A stretch of DNA of 64,000 nt, from positions 84,279 through 148,278 of the forward strand of contig DATJYC010000062.1 in the NCBI GenBank assembly GCA_035499735.1, in the 5' to 3' direction. Position 1 is the stretch's first letter; every line of letters begins with the position of its first letter. Source of the DNA: VBDM01 sp035499735 (GTDB taxonomy: Bacteria > Pseudomonadota > Gammaproteobacteria > Burkholderiales > SG8-39). Shown here piece after piece: positions 19,519 to 28,495 of the stretch. Both the position numbers and the translations under genes were made by a program. Under the pieces are notes generated by a model that was given only the letters and a program-made list of their open reading frames with translations, was not told the origin of the DNA and searched no databases.

Positions 19519-21621
19519 CTAGAACCGATAGCGAGCCGTGAGGCTCGCCACGTTGACCTTGTACTGGGGGCTGGTCTCCCCGAATGCGAGCACGTTGGGA
19601 ATGGTGCTCGGTCCCACCCCGTCGACCGCCCAGTTCTGCGACTCGTAGCGCTCGTGCCAGACGGCCGCGTAGACGCTCAGCGCATCAGTGACCTTATAGT
19701 TCGCGTATATCTTCAAGCTGTTGAGGTCGGACTTGACGCTGGGAAACGCGGGTTCGTTCAAGGCGGTGGTCACCGTGATGTCTCCCACCGAGCGCGAAAT
19801 GGTGAAATCCACTCCGACATCCAGCTTGTCCTCGATCAGCTTGTGCTTCAGTCCGATCCCGGCGGTCTGGGTCGTGTCGGTGTTGTCTCCCGACCAGTCC
19901 GGGGGATTGCTGAAGGATTGCGCGCCGGCCTGCGAGGACCTGATCCTCTGCCAGGTGTAGTAGACGTTCAGGCTGGTGGTTTGGTTGAACTGCGCCGTGG
20001 CATTGATGCCCGCCGTATTCTCCTTGCTGGAGGTAAGGCCGACCGGCGAGTTGTTGTAGTCGTCTTTGGCCTGGCTGTAGTCGAGCCCGACGGTGACGGT
20101 TTCTGTGACCGTGGCCGCCGCCCTCAAGCCCACCAGCAAGCGATCGCGATCGGCCATGTTGTACTTCCTCAGCAGTGGATTCTCCGGCGGGCTGATCTGA
20201 GGCACCGGCGTGTAGGCGGTTCCGTCGCGGTGCCCGCGGGCAATATTCACGCTCGCGTCGAACTGGCTCCTCCGCAGCGCGTACTTCGCCCACGCGGTGT
20301 CTTCAGTCGTCTTCGACACTTCCTGGAAGGTGCGCGCAAACCCGTCGCGGTCGACCCCTACGGACGCCTTGTCGCGCGGCGTGACGCGGTAGTCAGCCCA
20401 CAGCTTGAACAAATTCCGCGTGTAGCCGTAAGGCAGGTTCACACGTGGGGCGGGCGCCGGCTGCAGGTCCGTTGTAACCCAGTTGAAGCTCGACTGCGGG
20501 GTCTTGTTGTTCCGGTCGTCGTACAGGTACGCCGCGTTGAGTCCCCACTTCTCGGAAAGCGCCGAAACGAGCTTCAAATCCACCTTCGTGGTATCGACCA
20601 AGCCCTGCAGCGAACTGCGGGGCAGCGCGACCGGCGGGATGGTGGGATTGATCGTCGCCGGAAGGAATGCTTCGTCCTGCTCCATGCGGCCGAGGGCGAC
20701 GCTGGCGGTTCCGCGCGTGTCGTCGGTGAACTGGTAGGCTCCAGTGGCGCTGACCTGATGGAACTGGTTGCTCGGCGGCAGCCCCAGCTGTCCGACCGTC
20801 GCTCCGGCAAGGACTTCCGCGAAAGGGTTGTCCCAGCGCAGGGCGGTGTTGTCGTCCTTGAACATCGAGACCTGATAGGCGAAGCGGACTTGCCACTTCG
20901 AGACGGCATAGGACGCGTAGGCCTCGAGGTCGTCAGTGGAATAGTCGACCGGGGCGACGAGATTCGTAGAGTTCAGGAAGAACGAGGCGGACGTGCGCTT
21001 AGTGCCATCGCGGGTCTCGTGCTTGACGTTCAGGCCGACATCCCAATCGCTCGCGGGAACGTAAGCGAGCCCGACGCCGATTCGCTTGCGGGTGCTGTCG
21101 ATCTTGACGTCCTGGAGGGCCGCGTCGAGCCCCGGCATCGTCTGGGTCGTCCCGCCCCGCACCCAAGTCGGCGGTAAGGTCAGCGAGCTGCCTCCGTTTC
21201 CACTGAAGGGCGTGCGCGCCGAGTCCGAGATCAGGAAAGGCAGCTCGGCGTAGCCGACGTTCCACTTGAAGCCATTGAGCCAGTGCTGGTATTCGAGCGA
21301 CCGGTACGGCAGGCCGAGGTCGGTTCCTATGAAATCCGCGTAGCCCGCGCTCCCGGCGTAGCGCGCGTCGGCGTCCAGTCCCAGGTAGGTGCCCTTCTTG
21401 AGCCCGGTATACCGGCCGAACTGGAACGAATCCTCGCTCACGTTCACGGCCCCCGCACCCACATCACCGCTCACCCCTTGCGGGAACGGGCACGACTTGC
21501 ACTCCCATTTCGAGGTGTCCGGCGGCAACGGAGCCTCGGCCGCGGCCTGCTGGGCGGAGACTGCGGCTGTCTGGGCCGCCAATGCCGCCGCGACCAGCAC
21601 GCGAAGAGTTGAGGTAGTCAT
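19519..21621 (-). CDS. mtrB: MtrB/PioB-family outer membrane beta-barrel protein
   Basis: 700 aa. A signal peptide (LRVLVAAALAAQTAAVSAQ) is followed by the conserved near-N-terminal CXXC (WECKSCPFPQG) known from MtrB. The rest is alternating beta-barrel sequence ending in YRF, a terminal aromatic expected for outer membrane insertion. MtrB-type porins sheath the decaheme MtrA so that electrons cross the outer membrane. It is the last gene of the minus-strand cluster omcA/mtrC - omcA/mtrC - mtrA - mtrB. The role in electron export, rather than uptake as in PioB, is not decided by sequence. Confidence 0.9.
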   Translation of the reverse strand: MTTSTLRVLVAAALAAQTAAVSAQQAAAEAPLPPDTSKWECKSCPFPQGVSGDVGAGAVNVSEDSFQFGRYTGLKKGTYLGLDADARYAGSAGYADFIGTDLGLPYRSLEYQHWLNGFKWNVGYAELPFLISDSARTPFSGNGGSSLTLPPTWVRGGTTQTMPGLDAALQDVKIDSTRKRIGVGLAYVPASDWDVGLNVKHETRDGTKRTSASFFLNSTNLVAPVDYSTDDLEAYASYAVSKWQVRFAYQVSMFKDDNTALRWDNPFAEVLAGATVGQLGLPPSNQFHQVSATGAYQFTDDTRGTASVALGRMEQDEAFLPATINPTIPPVALPRSSLQGLVDTTKVDLKLVSALSEKWGLNAAYLYDDRNNKTPQSSFNWVTTDLQPAPAPRVNLPYGYTRNLFKLWADYRVTPRDKASVGVDRDGFARTFQEVSKTTEDTAWAKYALRRSQFDASVNIARGHRDGTAYTPVPQISPPENPLLRKYNMADRDRLLVGLRAAATVTETVTVGLDYSQAKDDYNNSPVGLTSSKENTAGINATAQFNQTTSLNVYYTWQRIRSSQAGAQSFSNPPDWSGDNTDTTQTAGIGLKHKLIEDKLDVGVDFTISRSVGDITVTTALNEPAFPSVKSDLNSLKIYANYKVTDALSVYAAVWHERYESQNWAVDGVGPSTIPNVLAFGETSPQYKVNVASLTARYRF

Positions 21622-21651
21622 GATCTAGTCGTCCTCGTCAGGCGGCGCGAC

Positions 21652-22596
21652 CTATCGCATCAGTTTCGCGCCAGACGGATGGTTCGAGCCGTGCACCTGC
21701 GAGTGACAGTTGATGCAGCCTCCCGCTAGCAGGAAGCCCGACGGCGCGCCCCCCGGCAAGCCCTGCGGCGTGTAGGCGACGCTCGGGTGGCCGGCCTGCG
21801 AGTGGCATTGCTGACACAGGAGCGGCGGCGGCTTGATCAGGAGGGCGGGATACACCGAGCCGTGCGGGGTATGGCACAAGGTGCAGTCCTCGCTCACCGG
21901 CGCGTGCTCCCACAGGAACGGGCCGCGCTTCTCGGCGTGACAGGTATAGCAGGTCGGGTTGACAGTCGACTGAGCCAGAAGCTTTCCGGCGGCGCCCGAT
22001 CCGTGCGGGTTGTGGCAATCGCTGCAGCGGATCGTCCCGTAACGCACGGGGTGCACCGTGGTCTTGTAGAAGTCGCCGCGCTGCCGGATGTGGCAGGTGA
22101 GGCATCTTTCCGCCTGTGCGATCGGGATCAGCATGCGGTCGCGTGCGGTGTGGAGCTGGTGGCAGCTGACGCAGGCGAGATCGCTTGCTTGGTGCTCGCT
22201 GCCTTTCCACGCGACGCGGGCATCGCGCTCATGACAGCCGAGGCAGGGCTTGTTCTGCTCTGCGGCCGTTTGCTTCGAATTGGGGCCGAAAGCGATCGTG
22301 ATCGGAACCATCTGGCCGGAAGCCATCCCCTTGGCGTGGCTCCCGCCCGGCCCGTGGCACGCCTCGCACTGCAGTCCGGCGAAGGGCGTTCGGGGATCGT
22401 CGCGACGGGCGTGCTTGGTGCGGAAGAAAGGCTCCACGTTGTGGCACTGAAGGCAGGTGTCTGCGCCCTTCTCGGAGTACTCCAATGGGAGCGCCGGCCC
22501 GGCCTTGTCCGCCGCCTGCGCGGCAACCTGCCCCGCAGGCAGGCAGCACACCGCGACGAGCGCTAGCGCGAGAAGCCGGTGCTTGTTCTTCGTCAT
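21652..22596 (-). CDS. mtrA: DmsE/MtrA-family decaheme cytochrome c
   Basis: 314 aa with a signal peptide (LLALALVAVCCLPAGQVAAQ) and ten CXXCH sites: CLQCH, CEACH, CLGCH, CVSCH, CLTCH, CSDCH, CYTCH, CTLCH, CQQCH and CINCH. Length and heme number match MtrA/DmsE/PioA periplasmic decaheme proteins that insert into an MtrB-type barrel. It lies 30 bp upstream of the mtrB-like gene. The neighbouring ccm operon provides the heme-attachment machinery it needs. Confidence 0.93.
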   Translation of the reverse strand: MTKNKHRLLALALVAVCCLPAGQVAAQAADKAGPALPLEYSEKGADTCLQCHNVEPFFRTKHARRDDPRTPFAGLQCEACHGPGGSHAKGMASGQMVPITIAFGPNSKQTAAEQNKPCLGCHERDARVAWKGSEHQASDLACVSCHQLHTARDRMLIPIAQAERCLTCHIRQRGDFYKTTVHPVRYGTIRCSDCHNPHGSGAAGKLLAQSTVNPTCYTCHAEKRGPFLWEHAPVSEDCTLCHTPHGSVYPALLIKPPPLLCQQCHSQAGHPSVAYTPQGLPGGAPSGFLLAGGCINCHSQVHGSNHPSGAKLMR

Positions 22597-22692
22597 TCTT
22601 CCCTGTCCCCGTTTGGGCCCGCCGGCTTGGTCAGCCCATCGGCCGCGCCGCGGAATCGTGCACGGCCATGATCGGCGCTCAGCGGCGCATCT

Positions 22693-25167
22693 TCACTTGA
22701 TGCCGTGGACGACTTTCACATCGGCGACCCGCCCCGGGCCGTGGCAGATCACGCATTGCTCTATATTGGTGCCGATCGCCGCCTGCGTGGAGGAGAACAG
22801 CCCGCCGTTCTGCTGCATGTGCGTGTTCGCGTCGCTCCCGTCGTGGCAGGAGGAGCACACCGCGGCGGTCGGGGAGATGTTCAGGTCGTCGGTGGGATCC
22901 TGCAGCGCGGCGTTCACGGTGGCGGCCGCATCGGCGGAAGTCAGCCCCGGCGTCGAGTCAATCGTGCTCCCCAGGACGCTGCCGAAGGTCGACGAGGTCG
23001 GATCCCAGATTCCGGTCAGCTCATAGGTCCCGGTCAGGTGGCAAGTCGTACAGTCGTTCAGGATTCCCGGGAAGCGCATGCCGCTATAGTCCGTGCCGCT
23101 GACCCACAGGCCCTTTTCACGGAAGCCGTACAGGGTCTTGGTTCCGTCGAGCGAGGTCTTCGCTCCCGCATGGATGCCGTGGATCATGCGCTTGAAGTCG
23201 ATCGCTTCCTCTTTCTTGCCGTCGGCGATGACGGCGGCGTTCGGCAGCCCGTTGGCGAACTTGGTGCGGGCTGACGCCTGCGCGTCGGTGTTGTTCGGGT
23301 TATGGCACATGACGCACAACTGCACGTTGTCGTTGCGGCCCCCGCCGTGCAGGGACAGTTGGTCGTGGCAATTGTCGCATCGAGTCGCAGCGTCCACCGC
23401 CACGCGTCGCGCCGCGAGCGTTGCATCGGTGATGCCGAAGTAGGCAACCTCCCCCTTGATCGGGATGCGGTTGGCGGCCGACCCTGACAGACCGGGATCG
23501 GCGACCACGCTGAAGGCGCGGCCCTCGAGCGCCACCGCGCCGCTTCCCGTCGCGCTCGCAGGAACGGGCGTCGCCGCGGTCAGCGTGAACGTTCCGTCGC
23601 CATTGTCCGCTGCCTTGACGGTCGTGAACCCTGCGCTCTGGCCGTAGGGCGTGCTGGTGGTGCCGCCGAACACGCTGAACTGGTTGGCACGCGCCGGACG
23701 AGCCTGAGAACCGCCCGTGTTGTTGTAATCGCGCGTATCCCAGGCGATGTCGACGGTGATGCTGCCCGCCGCCGAACTGGTCGCGGAGTTCCAGAACTCG
23801 GGATCGTTGAAGATGCCGTACTTGTTCCCGTACTTGTGCGTAGTCGCGCCGGTGGGATCGGTCACCGAGAACTTCACCGTCGGGACCGAGGTCGGCGCGC
23901 ACACTGGTTTCGATGCGACGGCCGTACCGCAAATCTCGATGATGTTGAACTTGAAGTTGCCCCTTGCCAGCTTCGAAATGATGGCATGGCTGTCTTCAAC
24001 CGGTCCGACCTCGCCGCCGATCGAGTGGCATGCGAGGCAGGTGGAGTTGTCCTTGATGCCGCCCGCGTGGCCAGCCCCGGTGGCAAAGTTGACGTTGTCG
24101 TGGCACGAGCCGCAGGCTTCCCGGCTCGGCTGGATCTTCCAGTTGTCGCCCTGCGGGGTCGCCGGGTCGGCGCCGTCGTGGCACTTGGTGCAGTTGCGGA
24201 TGTCCTGCGGGAAGGCGACGGTCGAGAAATCGCTCGTCCCGATCATGTACTTGCCGTCGTCCGCGGTCCCCGCGACGCCGTCTGTGCCGAGCACACTCGG
24301 CAGATCCTCGCCGCGGTGGATCTTGTGGATCATCACCTTGAAATCGACCGTCGTATTCGGAGAGCCAGCAACCCAGCTTCCCGGGTTATGGCAGGTGACG
24401 CACAGCTTGGTCTCGACGCGGGTGCCGCCGTGAACGGCGAGCTTGTTGTGGCACTCGTTGCACTTGCCCGTCCTGACGATTTCGCGCCCGAAAACGCTGC
24501 CGCCCGATGGAACGAAGTCGAAGGTGGCGTTGTACGTCGGATACGCCGAGTTGGCTTGCTGAATCGAGACGCGGTGCGTCAGGCCAGGTTGATAGCTGAT
24601 GTCGAGCGGGTTCCCGGCCGCGTCCTGGCACGGCAGCGGGCAGAAATTAGGCTGAGTGGACTGGGCGCAGTTGGCGAAGTTCTGGCTGGAGCCGACCGTC
24701 GTGACGCTCGTGACATCCGTGCAAAACGTATAGGTATAGGTGCCGTCGCCGTGAGGGACCAAGCTGCCCCATCCATAGTCCTTCTGGGTCCTAAAGCGCT
24801 CCTGCGAGCCCTGCACGGCGCCGCCGCTGGCGCGGTTGATGTAGTTCTGCCAGGTATAAGGATTGCCGAAGGTGCCCGGAACGAGCTTCGCGATGTTGAA
24901 GCGCAGGTCCGCGTCGGCCAATCCCGTTACGGACTCCCCATTCTGGTTTGTCACCCGGAAGTTGACCACCGGCGGGCTTGAGACCGAGGCGCCGGTGATG
25001 GTGATGGTCAGCGCGGTTGCGTCCTGTACCGGAGTGACGACCGCGCCGGGTGCCCCCGCCGCACCGTCGGAGCCGTCCTTGCTCGAGCAGCCGAGGAGCG
25101 CCGCCCCGACAAGGCTCGCTGCCGCGAGCACGCTTGTCCACTGCGCTGCAACTTGACGCTGGCCCAT
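22693..25167 (-). CDS. OmcA/MtrC-family decaheme surface lipoprotein (copy 2)
   Basis: 824 aa with a lipobox ending AALLGC, a short collagen-like linker (GSDGAAGAPG) and ten CXXCH sites in two groups of five separated by a beta-rich domain. This is the layout of MtrC/OmcA, in which two pentaheme domains alternate with split beta barrels. It probably sits on the cell surface on the MtrAB conduit and reduces metals, electrodes or other extracellular acceptors. It starts 12 bp after the first copy, and the two share long similar segments (for example LRFNIAKLVPGT against LRFTIAKLTPGT), so they are tandem paralogues. Confidence 0.92.
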   Translation of the reverse strand: MGQRQVAAQWTSVLAAASLVGAALLGCSSKDGSDGAAGAPGAVVTPVQDATALTITITGASVSSPPVVNFRVTNQNGESVTGLADADLRFNIAKLVPGTFGNPYTWQNYINRASGGAVQGSQERFRTQKDYGWGSLVPHGDGTYTYTFCTDVTSVTTVGSSQNFANCAQSTQPNFCPLPCQDAAGNPLDISYQPGLTHRVSIQQANSAYPTYNATFDFVPSGGSVFGREIVRTGKCNECHNKLAVHGGTRVETKLCVTCHNPGSWVAGSPNTTVDFKVMIHKIHRGEDLPSVLGTDGVAGTADDGKYMIGTSDFSTVAFPQDIRNCTKCHDGADPATPQGDNWKIQPSREACGSCHDNVNFATGAGHAGGIKDNSTCLACHSIGGEVGPVEDSHAIISKLARGNFKFNIIEICGTAVASKPVCAPTSVPTVKFSVTDPTGATTHKYGNKYGIFNDPEFWNSATSSAAGSITVDIAWDTRDYNNTGGSQARPARANQFSVFGGTTSTPYGQSAGFTTVKAADNGDGTFTLTAATPVPASATGSGAVALEGRAFSVVADPGLSGSAANRIPIKGEVAYFGITDATLAARRVAVDAATRCDNCHDQLSLHGGGRNDNVQLCVMCHNPNNTDAQASARTKFANGLPNAAVIADGKKEEAIDFKRMIHGIHAGAKTSLDGTKTLYGFREKGLWVSGTDYSGMRFPGILNDCTTCHLTGTYELTGIWDPTSSTFGSVLGSTIDSTPGLTSADAAATVNAALQDPTDDLNISPTAAVCSSCHDGSDANTHMQQNGGLFSSTQAAIGTNIEQCVICHGPGRVADVKVVHGIK

Positions 25168-25179
25168 GGCTGCGCCCGC

Positions 25180-27729
25180 CTACTTGGCATGCATGGCGGC
25201 GATGGCGGCGATCTTTCCCGGCCCGTGGCATACGAGGCAGGTCTCGGTCTTCAAGAGGGCCGCGCTGCGGGGTTGGTAGATCGAACCTCCGTTTGCCTCC
25301 ATGTGCGCCCGGTCGACGGCGCTGTCGTGGCAGGAGAAGCACGCGGTGGCGATCGGTGAAGTCGCCAGGGTGGTGCCTGCCGCCTGCGTGGTCACGCCCG
25401 TGGCCGGGGCGTAGCTGAAATTGACGCCGTAGTTGGTGACGCCGGTGCAGTCGACGTAGGGCGAGCACGTGAAGTCCGTCGGTGTCATCGCGCCAGTGGC
25501 GACGATGGTGTACGGCAGATTGCTCATCAGCGCGTCCGTATACTGGCTTCCGCTGAAGTCGTACGCGCCCGGCAGGTGGCAGGTCTCGCACTTGTTGAGG
25601 ATGCCGGGGAAGAGAATCTGCCAGAAGCCCGTGTCGATGAGGACGGGAGCTGCCGCCTTGGTGCCGTGCCAGGTGAAGTTGACCGTGCGCTTGCTGGCGC
25701 CGTGGATGGCGTGAATGAAGCTGTCCGAGCGGCCCGACCAGCCGGCGCTGGTCCTCGCCGCATAGTGGCAGAAGCCGCAGACAGTCGGATCGTTGCGGTT
25801 GCCGCCGTGGAAGGTCGGGTCGGTTCCCAGCGTCGCGTGGCAGGCGTTGCACTTGTCCTTCGAGGCGATCTCGCGCCGCGCCGTATAACCTGCGGCCACC
25901 AGCTTCGTGACCGGCGTGATCAGCGTCACGCCCCCGGGATAGGCCGGCACGTTCGTCTGTATGAAGGCGCCAAACCCGAAGCCCGCGGTGACCATGACCG
26001 CATTCGCCGGAATATCCATGTTGGGGTAGCTGCTCGAACCGCCGCCGAGGCTCGCAGTGTAGTAGCCGTTAGCGTCGGGGCCCGACAGGCTGCCCCGGGT
26101 GCCGTCCCAGACGTTCAACAGAGATATATTGGCGGACGCGTTGAAGTCCGTGGGAGCCGTGATCGCGTCCTGGGGCACGGCGTAGGCCAGGTAGAACGCC
26201 GGTCCGGCGTTGCCCGGGCTGGCCGTGGCGCCCGCCGTCAGACTGAAGTCATCCATCAACTTCACGCCCGTGCCGAACGTGTTGAACGTTTGCGGCACGC
26301 CGTCGCGCAAGACCCTGAACGTGACCGTCGCCCGCTTTGGGGTGCCGCTCACGGTGACGCCGTTTGCCTTGATCTCGTAGGCCATCACGCTCGCGCCCGC
26401 GGGCAGGTTGTCCTGGTACGCGGCCGTCACCGCCTCCGAGCCGGGGGTGCTGTTGGTCACTACCAGGGGGATGTGCACCGCCGGGATGTAGAGCGTCGGG
26501 TAGTTGGTCGCGTCGCTGTGGCAGCTGGCGCACTGGCTGTTGTCGGTGAGCGGACCGACCGAGTTGGCGGTTCCGGGCACCACGAAGTTCATGTGCGCGA
26601 GGGTCTGATACGTCTTGCCGGTGTCGGGTCCCGCCCCGAAATACACATCGTCGTGACAGGTACTGCACGCGTACATGTTCGGCCGGTTCTTCCAGTTATC
26701 GCCTTGCGGGGTATCCGGATCGGTCCCGTCGCCGTGGCACTTGGTGCAATGGGTGTTGTGCTGCGGGAACTCGACGCCCTTGAAGCTGGTAAACCCGCTA
26801 AAGCCGGTGATGCCGTAGTCGCCGTCGTCCGCCGTGTTGAGAATGCCGTCGGGCCCGAGGACGCTGGGCAACTCCGGCGCGTTGTGCAGCTTGTGGATCA
26901 GCACCCTGAAATCGACCGGCGTGTCCCCGGTCACCGTGCCGACCGTGCCGGTCGCCGTCGTGCCCGGGTTGTGGCAGGTGACGCAGTATTTCGTGTCTGT
27001 GCGCTGGTCATGCGCCTGCAGCGTGCCGTGGCACTCGTTGCAGCGCGAGGTTTTCACGATGTCGCGCAAGGTGATGCCGGTGGTCGCTCCGTCGGAAGGC
27101 CGGAACGTATAGGTCGCGTTCGACAGCGGCAGCGTGGTCGAGCCGGTCACGATCTGCATGCCGACCCGATGGGTGAGGGTCGGGTCGTAGCTCACGTCGA
27201 TGGCATTGCCGTACGAGTCAACGCACGCCGACGGCGGCGTCGGAGGGTTCGTCACCGGCGGGCAGGTGACGTTCTTGATGTCGGTCTGGAACGTATAGGT
27301 ATAGGTGCCGTCGCCGTTGTCCTTGAAGTTCGCCGCCGTGGGTGTCTCGCGGTTTCCCTGGACATGGCCGCCGCTCACGCGCAGCACGTAATTCTGCCAG
27401 TTGCTGAGGTTGCCGTTGGCCGGCGTCCCCGGGGTGAGCTTGGCGATCGTGAAACGCAGATTCGCAGGAAGAAGTCCGGACACCGGGGTGCCGTTCTGGT
27501 CGGTCGCCTTGAACGTCACCACCGGCGGGCTCGCCACCGTGACGCCGGTGATCGTCATGTTGAGGGTCGAGGTCGTGGTCAGAGCGGATGCCGGCACCGT
27601 CGCGACCGCGTTGGAGCCCGCCGCCCCGTTGCTGCCGTCGCTCCCGGAGCAGCCGGCGAGCGCGAAGAGCGCGGAAGCTAGGGCGCCGAAGAGGCTGAAG
27701 AAATACGCTTTGGATCTACGGTGGTCCAT
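25180..27729 (-). CDS. OmcA/MtrC-family decaheme surface lipoprotein (copy 1)
   Basis: 849 aa from the ATG at 27729, which has an AGGGGAT ribosome-binding site 7 nt upstream; a TTG at 27735 is less likely. The lipobox ends in ALAGC, followed by a Gly/Ser/Asp/Asn linker. Ten CXXCH sites: CNECH, CVTCH, CTKCH, CSTCH, CASCH, CNACH, CGFCH, CETCH, CFSCH and CLVCH, again five plus five. It is the first gene of the minus-strand electron transfer operon. Upstream at 27840-27855 lies a Crp/Fnr-type palindrome. Role: terminal extracellular electron transfer, by family. Confidence 0.92.
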   Translation of the reverse strand: MDHRRSKAYFFSLFGALASALFALAGCSGSDGSNGAAGSNAVATVPASALTTTSTLNMTITGVTVASPPVVTFKATDQNGTPVSGLLPANLRFTIAKLTPGTPANGNLSNWQNYVLRVSGGHVQGNRETPTAANFKDNGDGTYTYTFQTDIKNVTCPPVTNPPTPPSACVDSYGNAIDVSYDPTLTHRVGMQIVTGSTTLPLSNATYTFRPSDGATTGITLRDIVKTSRCNECHGTLQAHDQRTDTKYCVTCHNPGTTATGTVGTVTGDTPVDFRVLIHKLHNAPELPSVLGPDGILNTADDGDYGITGFSGFTSFKGVEFPQHNTHCTKCHGDGTDPDTPQGDNWKNRPNMYACSTCHDDVYFGAGPDTGKTYQTLAHMNFVVPGTANSVGPLTDNSQCASCHSDATNYPTLYIPAVHIPLVVTNSTPGSEAVTAAYQDNLPAGASVMAYEIKANGVTVSGTPKRATVTFRVLRDGVPQTFNTFGTGVKLMDDFSLTAGATASPGNAGPAFYLAYAVPQDAITAPTDFNASANISLLNVWDGTRGSLSGPDANGYYTASLGGGSSSYPNMDIPANAVMVTAGFGFGAFIQTNVPAYPGGVTLITPVTKLVAAGYTARREIASKDKCNACHATLGTDPTFHGGNRNDPTVCGFCHYAARTSAGWSGRSDSFIHAIHGASKRTVNFTWHGTKAAAPVLIDTGFWQILFPGILNKCETCHLPGAYDFSGSQYTDALMSNLPYTIVATGAMTPTDFTCSPYVDCTGVTNYGVNFSYAPATGVTTQAAGTTLATSPIATACFSCHDSAVDRAHMEANGGSIYQPRSAALLKTETCLVCHGPGKIAAIAAMHAK

Positions 27730-27839
27730 GGCCAAATCCCCTGTCTCGCTCTCTCCTCTGGAACGAACGCCTGTCCTCGAGCCCTGCGGCCGGGCGGAGG
27801 ATTTGGGAGAAAACGATATAAGTTTGGGCCGCGCGAGCC

Positions 27840-27855
27840 TTTGACCTAGGTCAAA
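27840..27855. promoter_or_regulatory. Crp/Fnr-type palindrome upstream of the omcA/mtrC operon
   Basis: A perfect 16-bp palindrome TTTGACCTAGGTCAAA. Its core TTGAC-N4-GTCAA matches the TTGA-N6-TCAA symmetry of Crp/Fnr-family sites (FNR consensus TTGAT-N4-ATCAA, so one base per half differs). It lies 110 bp upstream of the ATG at 27729 in the 251-bp region between the operon and the small cytochrome gene. Binding by FNR, DNR or another family member cannot be decided here. Confidence 0.55.
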
Positions 27856-27980
27856 TCGGCGCGTTATTCACCTGTCATCGATTTCCAGGAAAACGCCTTT
27901 GAAACGCGGCACTTATTATCCCCTCCGCCGCGCGCCGCGACCGATAGAGATAGACTCAGCCGCGACGCCCGGGGATCTTC

Positions 27981-28292
27981 TCATTTCTTCTTCAGCGAGG
28001 CGTAGTAGGCCGCCAGATTCTCCATGTCCTTCTCCGAGAGCTGGCTCGCAAACCCCTTCATGATGGGCTTGTTGTTCTTGCCCGACTTGTAGTCTTTCAG
28101 CGCCTGCACGAACTTGTCTTCCGCCATGCCCGCCAGCGCGGGATTCGGCGCCTTCCCTTCACCGCTTGCGCCATGGCAGCCCGCGCAGGTCGTGGCCTTG
28201 GCCTTGCCGGCCGCGGCGTCTCCCGCCGCCTGCGCCAGACCGAAGACTCCAAAAAACGCGACAAACCCTATGAGCAATCCCGTGCTTTTCAT
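27981..28292 (-). CDS. class I cytochrome c, small monoheme
   Basis: 103 aa with a signal peptide cleaved near AQA, one heme site CAGCH and the probable distal methionine in PIMKGFASQL. The C-terminal helix ENLAAYYASLKKK is typical of c553/c5-like proteins. It is a soluble periplasmic electron shuttle. It is preceded by a good ribosome-binding site (GAGGAG) and lies between the decaheme operon and the divergent NapC/CymA gene, so it may carry electrons between CymA-like and MtrA-like partners. Confidence 0.88.
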   Translation of the reverse strand: MKSTGLLIGFVAFFGVFGLAQAAGDAAAGKAKATTCAGCHGASGEGKAPNPALAGMAEDKFVQALKDYKSGKNNKPIMKGFASQLSEKDMENLAAYYASLKKK

Positions 28293-28495
28293 GCGTTCTC
28301 CTCAAAGTGAATGACAAGACCAAGGCGCGTCGTGCCTGATCGCAGAGCGTATCTTGCCACATCGGTATGTCGATGCCTTCCGGCGCCCGCCGCAACCACG
28401 CTTGCACGCCGGCGGGCCGTCCGCTTTTGCCCCGGAACAAGCTCCCATGCTATCGTCCTGTCCGCGACGGCCTCCAACGACGGAGAGAACCAACC

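Noticed and set aside
25576..27681. 701-codon open frame on the plus strand antisense to the first omcA/mtrC copy
   Set aside because: The minus-strand frame has ten CXXCH motifs and a lipobox; the plus-strand translation has no recognisable features and is a shadow.
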